From contig CAUJSJ030000159.1 of assembly GCA_963422775.4 (NCBI GenBank), forward strand, positions 1 to 64,000: a stretch of DNA of 64,000 bases. Direction: 5' to 3'. Position numbers and translations under genes: made by a program. Each line of letters starts with the position of its first letter. Position 1 is the first letter of the stretch. Below are positions 43,235-51,873 of this stretch, one piece after another. A model generated the notes under the pieces. That model worked only from the letters and a program-made list of their open reading frames with translations, made no database searches and was not told the DNA's origin. The stretch comes from Pelomonas sp963422775. Its GTDB lineage: Bacteria > Pseudomonadota > Gammaproteobacteria > Burkholderiales > Burkholderiaceae_C.

Positions 43235-43460
43235 GTCGGGTCAGAGGCAGCGTTCTTCTTCTGCAGGAGCCTGGCGCCCTGCAGGTCCGTCGCGACCAGG
43301 CAGACCGGAAGCACGACGAGCGCCCAGGCGAAGGCATGCTGACGCGGGCGTGCCGGCGGGCTTGCAGGAACCCGTGCCGGTTACTCGTAGGTGCGAACCT
43401 ACCGAGGCCGCGACGCGTTCCCGTCCGACATCTCGTGCCGTGCACAAGCACTACGGTGGT

Positions 43461-43475
43461 GGCTCAGCAATCGCT
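43461..43475 (+). promoter_or_regulatory. Weak sigma-54-type site before ligD (GGCTCA-GCAA-TCGCT)
   Basis: GG and GC have the right spacing, but both boxes differ from consensus. Predicted start about 43486, one base before the GTG at 43487, although a GGAG ribosome-like site also lies at 43475-43478. Confidence 0.3.
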
Positions 43476-43486
43476 GGAGATGGACG

Positions 43487-46072
43487 GTGGCAGACGACAA
43501 GCCGGAGCGCGTTGCCGCAGCGCCCCGCAAGACGGCAGCGGCGCAACCGGGCCGCGGGAAACAGGTGGCGGCCGATGCGCCGCTGGCGCGCTACAACGCC
43601 AAGCGCGACTTCGGCGCCACCACGGAGCCGCGGGGGCACGTGGCGCGCCGCAAGCCTGAGGCCGCGCTGCGCTTCGTCATCCAGAAGCATTGGGCGTCCC
43701 ATCTGCACTACGACTTCCGGCTGGAGCTGGACGGTGTCATGGTCAGCTGGGCCGTGCCCAAGGGGCCGAGCCTGGACCCGGCGGTCAAGCAGATGGCCAT
43801 CCACGTCGAGGACCATCCGATCAGCTACAACAGCTTCGAGGGCGAGATTCCCAAAGGCCAATACGGCGCGGGCACGGTCATCGTCTGGGACCGCGGCAGC
43901 TGGACACCGGTGGGCGACCCGCGCGAGGGCCTGGCCAAGGGCAAGCTGATCTTCCAGCTGCACGGCGAGAAGCTGGCCGGGCTGTGGGAGCTGGTGCGCA
44001 TCTCCAAGCCGGGCGCCAAAAGGCAGGACCCCTGGCTGCTGCTGAAGAAGCGCGGCGATGCCTGGGCGCGGCCGAGCGCGGCCTACGACGTCATCAGCGC
44101 GCTGCCCGACAGCGTCGTGGCGCGGCCGCTGGGCCTTGTCGAGGAGCGCGAGCCGCGGGTGCGCCAGGCGCCGGCATCCAACGGCGAGCCCGACCTGAGC
44201 CTGGCGGTGGCAGCGCCTTTCCCCGAGACGCTGGCATTGCAGCTCGCGACGCTGGCGGCCGAGCCTCCGGCGGGCGGCGGCTGGGTGGTCGAGCACAAGC
44301 TCGACGGCTACCGCATCGCGGTGCGCATCACCGGCGGCAAGGTGACCCTGTTGACCCGCAACGGCAACGATTGGACCGGCAAGCTCAGGCCGCTTGCCGG
44401 GCTGCTGGCGCAGACCGGCATCCGCCAGGCCTGGCTCGACGGCGAGATCGTTGTCATGAACGAGCACGGCGTGCCGGATTTCAACCGGCTGCAGAACGCC
44501 ATCGACAACGCAGCCACCAAGGACATCACGATCTTCCTCTTCGACCTGCCGTTCCTGGGCGAGACGGATTTGCGGGCCGTGCCGCTGCGCAGCCGCCGCG
44601 CCGTGCTGAAAGATCTGCTCGAAGGCCACACCTCGGAGCGCGTGCGCTTCAGCGAGGCGCTGCCGGCCGCGCCGGCCGAGGTGCTCGCCGCGGCCTGTCA
44701 GCTCGGCCTGGAAGGCGTGATGCTGAAGCAGGCCAACTCCCCCTATGTCGGCCGGCGCAGCGACACCTGGCTCAAGCTGAAGTGCCAGCGCCGCCAGGAG
44801 TTCGTCGTCATCGGCTTCACCGACCGAACGAACTCGCCGGCTGAGGTGGGGGCGCTGATGCTGGGCTACCGCGAGGATGGCCAGCTGCGACCTGCCGGGT
44901 CCGTGGGCACGGGCTGGTCATGCGCGCAGGGGCGCGAACTGCACCGCCAACTGGTCAAGCTGGAGACGAAGACGCCGACGGTCGACCCGGCGTTGGTCGA
45001 GCCCGGCCGATGGTCTCGCCGTGCGCGGGGAAGCGAGCGCTGGGTGCGGCCCGAGATGGTCGTCGAAGTGGCCTTCGGCGAGTGGACGCCCGATGGCCAC
45101 ATCCGCCATGCCGCCTTCCGCGGCGTGCGCACCGACAAGCCGGCCAAGGCCATCCAGCGCGAGCTGCCCGCCGTGGCGGTACCCGTGGCCGCTCGAGCCA
45201 AGGTGCCCATCAAGATCTCGCACCCCGACCGCGTTGTCGATCCCTCGACGGGCCTGCAGAAGATCGACCTCGTGCGCTACTACGAGAGCGTGGCGGATCG
45301 CATGCTGCCGCACCTGAAAGGCCGGCCGGTGTCGCTGGTGCGGGCGCCGCTGGGGATAGAAGGCCAGCTCTTCTTCCAGAAGCATGCCGAGGGCCCGATC
45401 CGCGGCATCCAGGAACTCGACGCCGCCCTGTGGCCAGGCCACGCACCGCTGCTGGTCGTCAGCAAGGTCGAAGCGCTCGTCGCCGCGGCGCAGATGAACG
45501 TCGTCGAGTTCCACACCTGGAATTCGGTCGCCCGGCGCATCACGTGCCCCGACCGCGTCATCTTCGATCTCGACCCCGGCGAAGGGGTTGCCTGGAGCCA
45601 CGTCCGCGAGGCCGCCCTGCTGACGCGCACGCTGCTGGAGGAACTTGGCCTGCGCAGCTGGCTCAAGACCAGCGGCGGCAAGGGGCTGCACGTCGTCGTG
45701 CCGCTGACCCCCAGGCTGGAGGACGGCGAGGTCAAGGACTTCGCGCGCGCCGTCGCGGCGCACATGGCGCGCACCATCCCGCAACGCTTCGTCGCCAAGA
45801 GCGGCCCGGCCAACCGCGTCGGCAGGATCTTCATCGACTACCTGCGCAACGGCCAGGGGCAGACGACAGTGGCCGCCTTTTCCGCCCGCGCCCGGCCGGG
45901 CCTGGGCGTGTCCATGCCGGTGGCCTGGGAGCAGCTCGCGGAGCTGAAGAGCGGCGCGCAGTGGACGGTGCGCACCGCGCGCGAGTACCTGTCGCTCCAG
46001 CGGGCCGACCCCTGGGCCGACTACTGGAAGGCGCGTCAGCGCATCAAGCGCCGGCCGCCCGAGGCGCGATGA
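43487..46072 (+). CDS. ligD: Multifunctional non-homologous end-joining ligase LigD
   Basis: The 861-residue enzyme has three domains. First comes the 3'-phosphoesterase (HLHYDFRLELDGVMVSWAVP, then HVEDHPISYNSFEGEIPKGQ). The ATP-dependent ligase follows (catalytic Lys in EHKLDGYR, RNGNDWT, DGEIVV, VMLKQANSPYVGRRS-type end). The last is an archaeo-eukaryotic-primase-type polymerase (DLVRYYESVADRMLPHLKGR, IFDLDPGEGVAW, KTSGGKGLHVVVPL). It repairs double-strand breaks with Ku. I use GTG 43487, which has GGAG 8 bases upstream. The local Ku gene looks defective, so another Ku may exist in the genome. Confidence 0.95.
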   Translation: MADDKPERVAAAPRKTAAAQPGRGKQVAADAPLARYNAKRDFGATTEPRGHVARRKPEAALRFVIQKHWASHLHYDFRLELDGVMVSWAVPKGPSLDPAVKQMAIHVEDHPISYNSFEGEIPKGQYGAGTVIVWDRGSWTPVGDPREGLAKGKLIFQLHGEKLAGLWELVRISKPGAKRQDPWLLLKKRGDAWARPSAAYDVISALPDSVVARPLGLVEEREPRVRQAPASNGEPDLSLAVAAPFPETLALQLATLAAEPPAGGGWVVEHKLDGYRIAVRITGGKVTLLTRNGNDWTGKLRPLAGLLAQTGIRQAWLDGEIVVMNEHGVPDFNRLQNAIDNAATKDITIFLFDLPFLGETDLRAVPLRSRRAVLKDLLEGHTSERVRFSEALPAAPAEVLAAACQLGLEGVMLKQANSPYVGRRSDTWLKLKCQRRQEFVVIGFTDRTNSPAEVGALMLGYREDGQLRPAGSVGTGWSCAQGRELHRQLVKLETKTPTVDPALVEPGRWSRRARGSERWVRPEMVVEVAFGEWTPDGHIRHAAFRGVRTDKPAKAIQRELPAVAVPVAARAKVPIKISHPDRVVDPSTGLQKIDLVRYYESVADRMLPHLKGRPVSLVRAPLGIEGQLFFQKHAEGPIRGIQELDAALWPGHAPLLVVSKVEALVAAAQMNVVEFHTWNSVARRITCPDRVIFDLDPGEGVAWSHVREAALLTRTLLEELGLRSWLKTSGGKGLHVVVPLTPRLEDGEVKDFARAVAAHMARTIPQRFVAKSGPANRVGRIFIDYLRNGQGQTTVAAFSARARPGLGVSMPVAWEQLAELKSGAQWTVRTAREYLSLQRADPWADYWKARQRIKRRPPEAR

Positions 46073-46224
46073 CGGTTGCCGCGCGAACCACCTCGTGCCC
46101 GCTGCCAGCTCGCGGTCGAGTCCTACAAGGCCGGGGTGCCTCCCGCGAGCAGAGTCCACTGTGCAAGGCGAGCAGGCCTCAGGCCGAGTTGCTTTGAATC
46201 TTCCATGTCACCAAGGAGACCGTC

Positions 46225-46383
46225 ATGAGTCTTGGCACCATTCTGCTCGTCGTACTGATCCTTCTTCTGGTCGGCGCACTGCCCACCTGGCCGCACAGCC
46301 GCGGCTGGGGCTACGGGCCCACCGGTGGCCTCGGGTTGGTTGTGCTGATCGTCGTGGTGCTGCTGCTGCTGGGCCGGCTGTAG
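46225..46383 (+). CDS. DUF3309 family small membrane protein
   Basis: The 52-residue protein matches DUF3309: MSLGTILLVVLILLLVGALP, TWPHSRGWGYGPTGGLG and a second hydrophobic stretch LVVLIVVVLLLLGRL. It has two membrane helices joined by the conserved WPHSR-GYGP loop. AAGGAG lies 7 bases before the ATG. It is common among stress-related small proteins, and its function is unknown. Confidence 0.9.
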   Translation: MSLGTILLVVLILLLVGALPTWPHSRGWGYGPTGGLGLVVLIVVVLLLLGRL

Positions 46384-46421
46384 CCCACCGTCGGCCCGCG
46401 CGGCTGTGCCGGCGACTTCTT

Positions 46422-46436
46422 GGCAAGGGCAGTGCC
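46422..46436 (-). promoter_or_regulatory. Orphan sigma-54-type site (GGCACT-GCCC-TTGCC)
   Basis: Strong on the minus strand, with a predicted start at about 46411, pointing antisense into the DUF3309 gene. No minus-strand gene is evident downstream. The 211 bases between DUF3309 and puhE hold nothing else I can name. Confidence 0.45.
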
Positions 46437-46594
46437 CCCGGGCTGACGCTGCCGCCCGGCACTGCTGATGACGCCGGCAGTGGCCATTTGGCTTGCGGCA
46501 GCGATATTGCGGCGTTCAGCCATCGTCAGACCTTCGCGCTTGGCCTGAGTTCTTGCCCGCTCCGCGGTTCCAACGGCCGCGTCGTCGCTCAACC

Positions 46595-47363
46595 TCAGGC
46601 GTGCGGCGCTCGTGAACGCATGCCCCAGTCCCAGAGCTTCTCGCTCGGCAGGGGCAGCACCATGAACCAGTGCTCCAGCAGGGCCAGGCTCAGCAGCATG
46701 GCCACGAAGCTGCAGGCCGTCACTTCGAAGGCGCCAAAGCTCATGGCCACGGCGCTGTGCCAGGCCGCCGCCGCAAGTGCGGTGACGGCGATGACGCTGA
46801 CCGGGAACAGCGCGTTGCTGGGCCGCTGCCGGAAGTAGCTGTGCATGTAGCGCAGGTGCTCGGGCAGGAACTGTTCGTTGAGGTTGCGTACGCCCAGGAA
46901 GACGTTGAGCTTGGCCGACAGCCGCATCAGCCACAGCACGCCGAAGGTCCACAACGCAAGCTGGTTGGGCTGCTGCCAGGTCAGCGCGAGGATGGCCGCG
47001 CCGAGCACGATGAGCGCCAGCTCGTGGTACAGGATGGCCATCACCGCGTGCCCCACGCGGTGCCAGCCACGCGCGCCGGGCGGGCAGGCCAGGCGGCGCG
47101 GGCCGGTCACGTAGCCGAGCAGGAAGCCGACCTCCTGCCAGGGCCCAGACCATCAGCGCGGCGGTGAAGGCCAGGTAGGCGCCGGTGACGCGCGTGTCTG
47201 ACGCCGATGCGGCCACGCCCAGCAGCGACACGCCCAGCAGCACGGTGGCCGCGGCCATCGTCCACTTGTGCGTGGCCCGCGGCAGGCCGTTCAGGTACAG
47301 GATCACGCCCGTGCTGAACCACCACAGCAGCAGTGTGTAGAGGGCGGGCCAGCCGTGTTGCAT
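46595..47363 (-). pseudogene. puhE: Photosynthetic complex assembly protein PuhE, frameshifted
   Basis: The N-terminal frame (MQHGWPALYTLLLWWFSTGV, about 70 residues) and the C-terminal frame (from QEVGFLLGYVTGPRRL to SEKLWDWGMRSRAPHA) together make a full PuhE of about 257 residues with several membrane helices. The frame breaks near 47140-47150, where GGGCCCTGG meets CAGGAGGTC. One CCTGG of an expected CCTGGCCTGG repeat is missing; restoring 5 bases gives an unbroken protein. PuhE acts in reaction-centre/LH1 assembly. It is the last gene of the operon. Confidence 0.8.
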
Positions 47364-47388
47364 CACTGAGGCTCCGACAGGCCTGGGC

Positions 47389-48480
47389 TTACCAACTCGG
47401 CGCCACGCGCATCTCGCGCGGCAGTTCGTGGGTCTTGGCAGGCAGCAGGTAGAGCCGGCCGAAGCACAGCGCGGCACGCACGGCGCAGGCGCCCTGCTGC
47501 AGCCGCCCGACCAGCCCGCCGCGCGTCTTGGCACGCTCGGCGGCGGCAGAGATCTCGCACAGCCGGTCCATGCCGGCGCGGAAGACCGGGTGGTCGGTGT
47601 CCAGGCTGAGCGGGAAGACCTGGCGGGTGATCTCGGTGGTGATGTCGAACACGCGGTAGTCGTAGTCCGTCGGGTCCATGCCCAGCGCCTGGCTGAGCCA
47701 GGGCCGCGTGTGGTCGCGCACGTACATGGTGGCGTACACGGCCAGCAGGAAGAAGCGGATCCACAGCTTGTTGGCGCCCTGCAGCAGCCCGGGCTGGGCG
47801 CGCATGATGAGTGCGAAGGATTCGCCGTGGCGGAACTCGTCGTTGCACCAGCGCTCGAACCACCGGAATATCGGGTGGAAGCGCTTCTCGGGGTGGCGCT
47901 CCAGCTGGCGGTAGATGCTGATGTAGCGCGCGTAGCCGATCTTCTCGGACAGGTAGGTCGCGTAGAAGATGTACTTGGGCTTGAAGTAGGTGTACGCCTT
48001 GCTTTGCTTGAGGTTGACCAGGTCCACGCCCAGGCCGAAGTCCTTCAGCGACTGGTTGAGGAAGTTGGCATGGCGCGATTCGTCGCGCGTCATGTAGCGC
48101 ATCAACTGCTTGATGTCGGGGTTGCTGACGTGCTTCTGGATCTCGTTGTAGAGCACACAGCCCGAGTACTCGCTGGTCAGCGAGCTGACGAGGAACTCCT
48201 GGAAGTCGCGCCTGAGCTGGGGCGACCAGGTGGCGGACAGCTCGGCCACCTCCGCGGCGAACTCCGGGCCGCGCTGGAAGTGGTCGTGGTTGTTGTCGCC
48301 CTCGTACTCGGCCAGCATCGCGTCCCACTCGGCGCGGATGGGGTTCATGTCGAGCCTGTCCATGGCCGCGTAGTCGGTCTTGTAGAAGCGCGGCGTGAGG
48401 ACCGTCTCGGCCTTGGCCAGGCGGGCGGCGTCCTCGGGGCTGTGGAGGTCAGCGCTGTGCGACATGATCGGCTCCGGCAT
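47389..48480 (-). CDS. acsF: Mg-protoporphyrin IX monomethyl ester oxidative cyclase
   Basis: The 363-residue diiron enzyme closes ring E of bacteriochlorophyll with O2. Iron ligands are visible in TSEYSGCVLYNEI, DESRHANF and NDEFRHGESF, two four-helix EX2H pairs. Using the O2-dependent cyclase means bacteriochlorophyll can be made aerobically. An ATG at 48480 or 48465 is possible; both overlap the end of puhC. It lies 25 bases before puhE. Confidence 0.96.
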   Translation of the reverse strand: MPEPIMSHSADLHSPEDAARLAKAETVLTPRFYKTDYAAMDRLDMNPIRAEWDAMLAEYEGDNNHDHFQRGPEFAAEVAELSATWSPQLRRDFQEFLVSSLTSEYSGCVLYNEIQKHVSNPDIKQLMRYMTRDESRHANFLNQSLKDFGLGVDLVNLKQSKAYTYFKPKYIFYATYLSEKIGYARYISIYRQLERHPEKRFHPIFRWFERWCNDEFRHGESFALIMRAQPGLLQGANKLWIRFFLLAVYATMYVRDHTRPWLSQALGMDPTDYDYRVFDITTEITRQVFPLSLDTDHPVFRAGMDRLCEISAAAERAKTRGGLVGRLQQGACAVRAALCFGRLYLLPAKTHELPREMRVAPSW

Positions 48481-48919
48481 AGGTGGGCAGCAGCTTGAAG
48501 AACACGGCCGAGTTGGTGGGCCCGAAGGATTCGAGATCGACGCGGCGCTGGGTGCCCGGGTCCACCAGCGTCAGGCGGCCGTCGACGCGGCCCAGCAGCT
48601 CGAACGGCAGCTCGGGGCCGATGCCTTGGCGCTTGCGCTCGCGCACCAGGCCACGCATGGTGCTGCGCAGGAAGCCGTTGGTGCCCGGCGCCACGGTGGT
48701 CAGCAGTGCGCCGTTGCCGGCGTCCAGCACCGCGATGCCGCCGTCGTCGCGGTCCTCGAAGCGCAGCTGGCGCGTGCTCAGCGTGGCGGCGTCGGCCTGC
48801 TGCACGGCACTCATGCCGGACAGCCGCACGGCGCTGACGCCGACCAGGCAACTCAGCACCAGGGCTGCCATGGCCATCAGCGGCACGATGGGCAGTTTGG
48901 CTTGCAGGCTCGCGTTCAT
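48449..48919 (-). CDS. puhC: Photosynthetic complex assembly protein PuhC
   Basis: The 156-residue protein has one N-terminal membrane helix (IVPLMAMAALVLSCLVGVSA) and a periplasmic domain with the PuhC-like LRFEDRDDGGIAVLDAGNGA and GTNGFLRSTMRGLVRERKRQ. It helps reorganise LH1 around the reaction centre. It starts 20 bases after puhB and overlaps acsF by about 17-32 bases. Confidence 0.9.
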   Translation of the reverse strand: MNASLQAKLPIVPLMAMAALVLSCLVGVSAVRLSGMSAVQQADAATLSTRQLRFEDRDDGGIAVLDAGNGALLTTVAPGTNGFLRSTMRGLVRERKRQGIGPELPFELLGRVDGRLTLVDPGTQRRVDLESFGPTNSAVFFKLLPTYAGADHVAQR

Positions 48920-48938
48920 GATGGTCCTTCAGTCGCGT

Positions 48939-49652
48939 TCAAGCCGCGTGAGCCAGTGGGCTCGCAACGAGTGTGGGCACCCCGGTGCGCGTGTCGACCG
49001 TGCCCACGGCGCGCAGTGGCAGCACATGTCGCGCCGCCTCGGCCTGCTGCAGCGCGGTGGCCAGCGTCTGGGCCACGGCCTGGGCGTTGCTCAGCCCGCG
49101 CAGCATGGGCTGGGTGCGCTTGAGCTGCCAGGGCCGCACATGCGGCCACAGGTGCAGGTAGGCGATGCGGTCGGTGCCTGCCAGGTTCAGCACGATGTCA
49201 CCCCCGTGCTCGCCGCGCGGGCGCCAGCCGGCCGATGCGATCTGCGCGAAGGGCAGGTTGAAGGTGATGCTCAGCACCACGCCCACGCGCATGACGACAC
49301 GCTTGTTGGTGATGGTGTAGACGGTGGTGCGCGCCATCAGCCAGGCGATGCCGGCCAGCAGGCCCAGCGCCAGTGCGATCAGCGGCAGCATGCCGGCCAT
49401 GGCCATCAGCGTCTGGCCGAGCGACGCGCCGTCGTAGGCGCTGCCGATGCCGCGCCACGCGAGCAGGGTGCCGAAGTAGACCAGCACCAGGTCCACGTGC
49501 AGCGCCTGGCGGGCCAGCAGCAGCGCGTCAGGGCTGCCTTGCCACAGCTGCACTTCATTGGCCGGCAAGGCCTCGGGCAGGCCGGGCGCGGCCTCGAACT
49601 CGTGCTCGTGCGCGGGTGCCAGCAGGTCGACCAGGGTGGCGACGGCCTTCAC
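48939..49652 (-). CDS. puhB: Photosynthetic complex assembly protein PuhB
   Basis: The 237-residue membrane protein has three helices in the first half (HVDLVLVYFGTLLAWRGIG, MAGMLPLIALALGLLAGIAW) and a PH-like domain with the YTITNKRVVMRVGVVLSITF segment. PuhB promotes dimer or core-complex assembly. Its start overlaps the puhA stop (ATGA). Confidence 0.92.
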   Translation of the reverse strand: MKAVATLVDLLAPAHEHEFEAAPGLPEALPANEVQLWQGSPDALLLARQALHVDLVLVYFGTLLAWRGIGSAYDGASLGQTLMAMAGMLPLIALALGLLAGIAWLMARTTVYTITNKRVVMRVGVVLSITFNLPFAQIASAGWRPRGEHGGDIVLNLAGTDRIAYLHLWPHVRPWQLKRTQPMLRGLSNAQAVAQTLATALQQAEAARHVLPLRAVGTVDTRTGVPTLVASPLAHAA

Positions 49653-50404
49653 AGCAGCGGCTCCTGGCGGTCAGGCGTGGCGTAGAGCGTGCCCGCACCG
49701 TAGTAGGCCATGATCTTTTCCTCTTCGAGCAGGGTGACTTGGTCGGGCGCGCGGGTCTTGGGCACGCGGGCGAACTGGTGGCTGAGGATGGACTTGACGC
49801 GGATGCGGCGCTGCTCGACGCGCGCGAAGTTCATCGGCAGCAGCACGCGTCCACCGCCTTCCACTTCCACCTCCAGATAGCGGAACAGCATCTCCGAGCG
49901 GTCCACCCAGATGTCGACGACGCGGCCACCCTCGGCGCCGTCGTCACCCAGCACCGGCAGGCCTCGCGGGTCCACGTCTTGGGGGGCCACGCCAAAGCCC
50001 GCCGCCACGCGCAGCGGCACGATCTTGGGCAGGCCCTCGTAGGTCATGTCCGGCACGTCGGCACGGTTGCTCCAGCTCCCTGGCCCCACGCCGGCCAGCA
50101 GCAGGTCGCCCGAGGGCTGCAGCGGCGAGCCTCGGTAGGCGCCTTCGTGCACGGGTGGCTGGTTGTCGCGGCGCTGGCTGGGCGCTTCGGCCGTGTCGCC
50201 ATTGGCGAGCCGGTAGGTCTTGGCCTCGGGAACGGCCGGCCAGCCCTGCACGGTGATGGACCGCGAGCGGTCGGACTCCAGCGGGTAGCCCTCGCGCTTG
50301 TTCTCGCGGTGCAGGTAGTAGATCAAGCCCGCGAAGAAGATCCAGAACGCATACAGCACGAGCTGGGCAACGTCGACATAGCCTGTGATGGCACCTGTTT
50401 GCAT
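49649..50404 (-). CDS. puhA: Photosynthetic reaction centre H subunit
   Basis: The 251-residue subunit has one N-terminal membrane helix (LVLYAFWIFFAGLIYYLHRE) and a cytoplasmic PRC-barrel domain (GLPKIVPLRVAAGFGV, VVDIWVDRSEMLFRYLEV, KSILSHQFARVP). It caps the L/M subunits and guides protons to QB. It lies 10 bases after lhaA. Confidence 0.96.
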   Translation of the reverse strand: MQTGAITGYVDVAQLVLYAFWIFFAGLIYYLHRENKREGYPLESDRSRSITVQGWPAVPEAKTYRLANGDTAEAPSQRRDNQPPVHEGAYRGSPLQPSGDLLLAGVGPGSWSNRADVPDMTYEGLPKIVPLRVAAGFGVAPQDVDPRGLPVLGDDGAEGGRVVDIWVDRSEMLFRYLEVEVEGGGRVLLPMNFARVEQRRIRVKSILSHQFARVPKTRAPDQVTLLEEEKIMAYYGAGTLYATPDRQEPLL

Positions 50405-50413
50405 GGAGGCCTC

Positions 50414-51873
50414 CTAGCCTGGGAACTCGGCCAGCCCGAAGCGCTGGCGGGTTGAACGGGGCGCGCCTGCGGGGCGTACCAAGGGACCGATGGCGATCAG
50501 CGTGCCGAACAGCAGCGCGATCTCCAGGTGATAGACGACGCTGTAGGCCACCTGCGGCTCGGACATCGCCGAGCCCAGCCAGCCGTGTGCGGCGAGCGCC
50601 TCGAAGCCGTCGCGCAGCGTGCCGCCCAGCGCCACCGCAAGCCCTCCGGCGGTGGCCTGCATGGCGCCCCAGGCGCCCAGGGGCCCAGGCCCGCACAGCC
50701 GTTCTGCTCCAGCCCCATCGCCACCACCAGCGTGCTGACGGCGAACAGGCCGCCGCCCAGGCCGATGAGGAAGTTGCCGAAGCGAAACAGCAGGCTTGAA
50801 TCCAGCGGCGCCGCGAAGATGACGGCCGAGAACGCGCAGATGCCGATGAGCAGTCCGATGGCGGCCAGGCGGTAGGCATCGAAGCCGCGCTGCAGCAGCC
50901 TGGCAGCGATGGCGAAGGCGAGCACCGAGCCCAGCGCCATGCCGGCCGTCAGCAGGCTGGTGGCGGCCACCGGCAGCTTGAGGATCGCGCCGCCGTAGGG
51001 CTCCAGCACGATGTCCTGCATGTTGAAAGCGGCTGTACCCAGGGCGACGGCCACGAGGAAGCGGCGCGTCTTGGGCTGCGCCGCGAAGCGCTGCCAGACG
51101 GCACGGAAGGGCTCCTGCGGCGCGGCGTCGGGCTCGCGCTTGACGCTGCCGCGCGCCTCCTGCTTCCACAGTGCAAGCGTGTTGAAGAGCATGGTCGCGA
51201 TGGCCGCGCCCTGCACGACGCCCACCAGCCGTGTGGCCGTGAAGTTCTGCAGTACCAGGCTGAACACCGTGCTGGCCATGACCATGCCCAGCAGCAGCAT
51301 CACGTACATCAGCGCCACCACACGGGGGCGGGTGTCGGGCCGCGCCTGATCGGTGGCCAGCGCGAGGCCGGCGGTCTGCGTCGTCTGCATGCCGGCGCCG
51401 ACCATGACGAAGGCCAACGCCGCGGCGATGCGGCCGATGACGACACCGCCGGGCTGGGCGCTGGCCTCGGCCCCCGGCTGGAGCAGGATCAGCGCGAACG
51501 GCATGATGGACAGCCCGCCGAACTGCAGCAGCGAGCCGAACCACAAGTAGGGCACACGCCGCCAGCCCAGCGCCGACAGATGCGTGTCGGAGCGGTAGCC
51601 CACCATCGCGCGGAAGGGGCCGGCCAGCAGCGGCAGTGCCACCATCAGCGACACCGCCCAGGTCGACACGCCCAGCTCGACGATCATGACCCGGTTCAGC
51701 GTGCCCACCAGCAACGCATAGGCCATGCCCACCGACACCTGGAACAGCGCCAGGCGCAGCAGCCGCGACAGCGGCAGTTCCGTGGTCGCGACGTCGGCGA
51801 AGGGCAGGAATTCCACGCTCAACTTGGACCACTTGGCGGCCAGGCGTTGGTTGAGCTGGGCCACCGCTTTCAT
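50414..51873 (-). pseudogene. lhaA: LH1 assembly protein LhaA (PucC family), frameshifted near its end
   Basis: The reading frame is normal for about 390 residues with twelve-helix major-facilitator-like features (LFQVSVGMAYALLVGTLNRV, VGYRSDTHLSALGWRRVPYL). Near 50690 the frame changes, and the true C-terminus continues as LGAWGAMQATAGGLAVALGG to FGLAEFPG. Removing 2 bases from the GGCCTGGGCCCC run restores an unbroken protein of about 485 residues. LhaA is needed for LH1 assembly. The start overlaps the bchM stop (ATGA). Confidence 0.82.

Noticed and set aside
43240..43330. Possible small minus-strand ORF (VLPVCLVATDLQGARLLQKK and onward) ending at the NRAMP start with ATGA overlap
   Set aside because: An in-frame TAA lies upstream and no ATG, GTG or TTG gives more than about 27 codons; no ribosome site.
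46311..46594. Minus-strand ORF reading MAERRNIAAASQMATAGVIS and onward, downstream of puhE
   Set aside because: It is the extension of the frameshifted puhE frame and runs antisense through DUF3309; no ribosome site and low-complexity Ser/Thr end.
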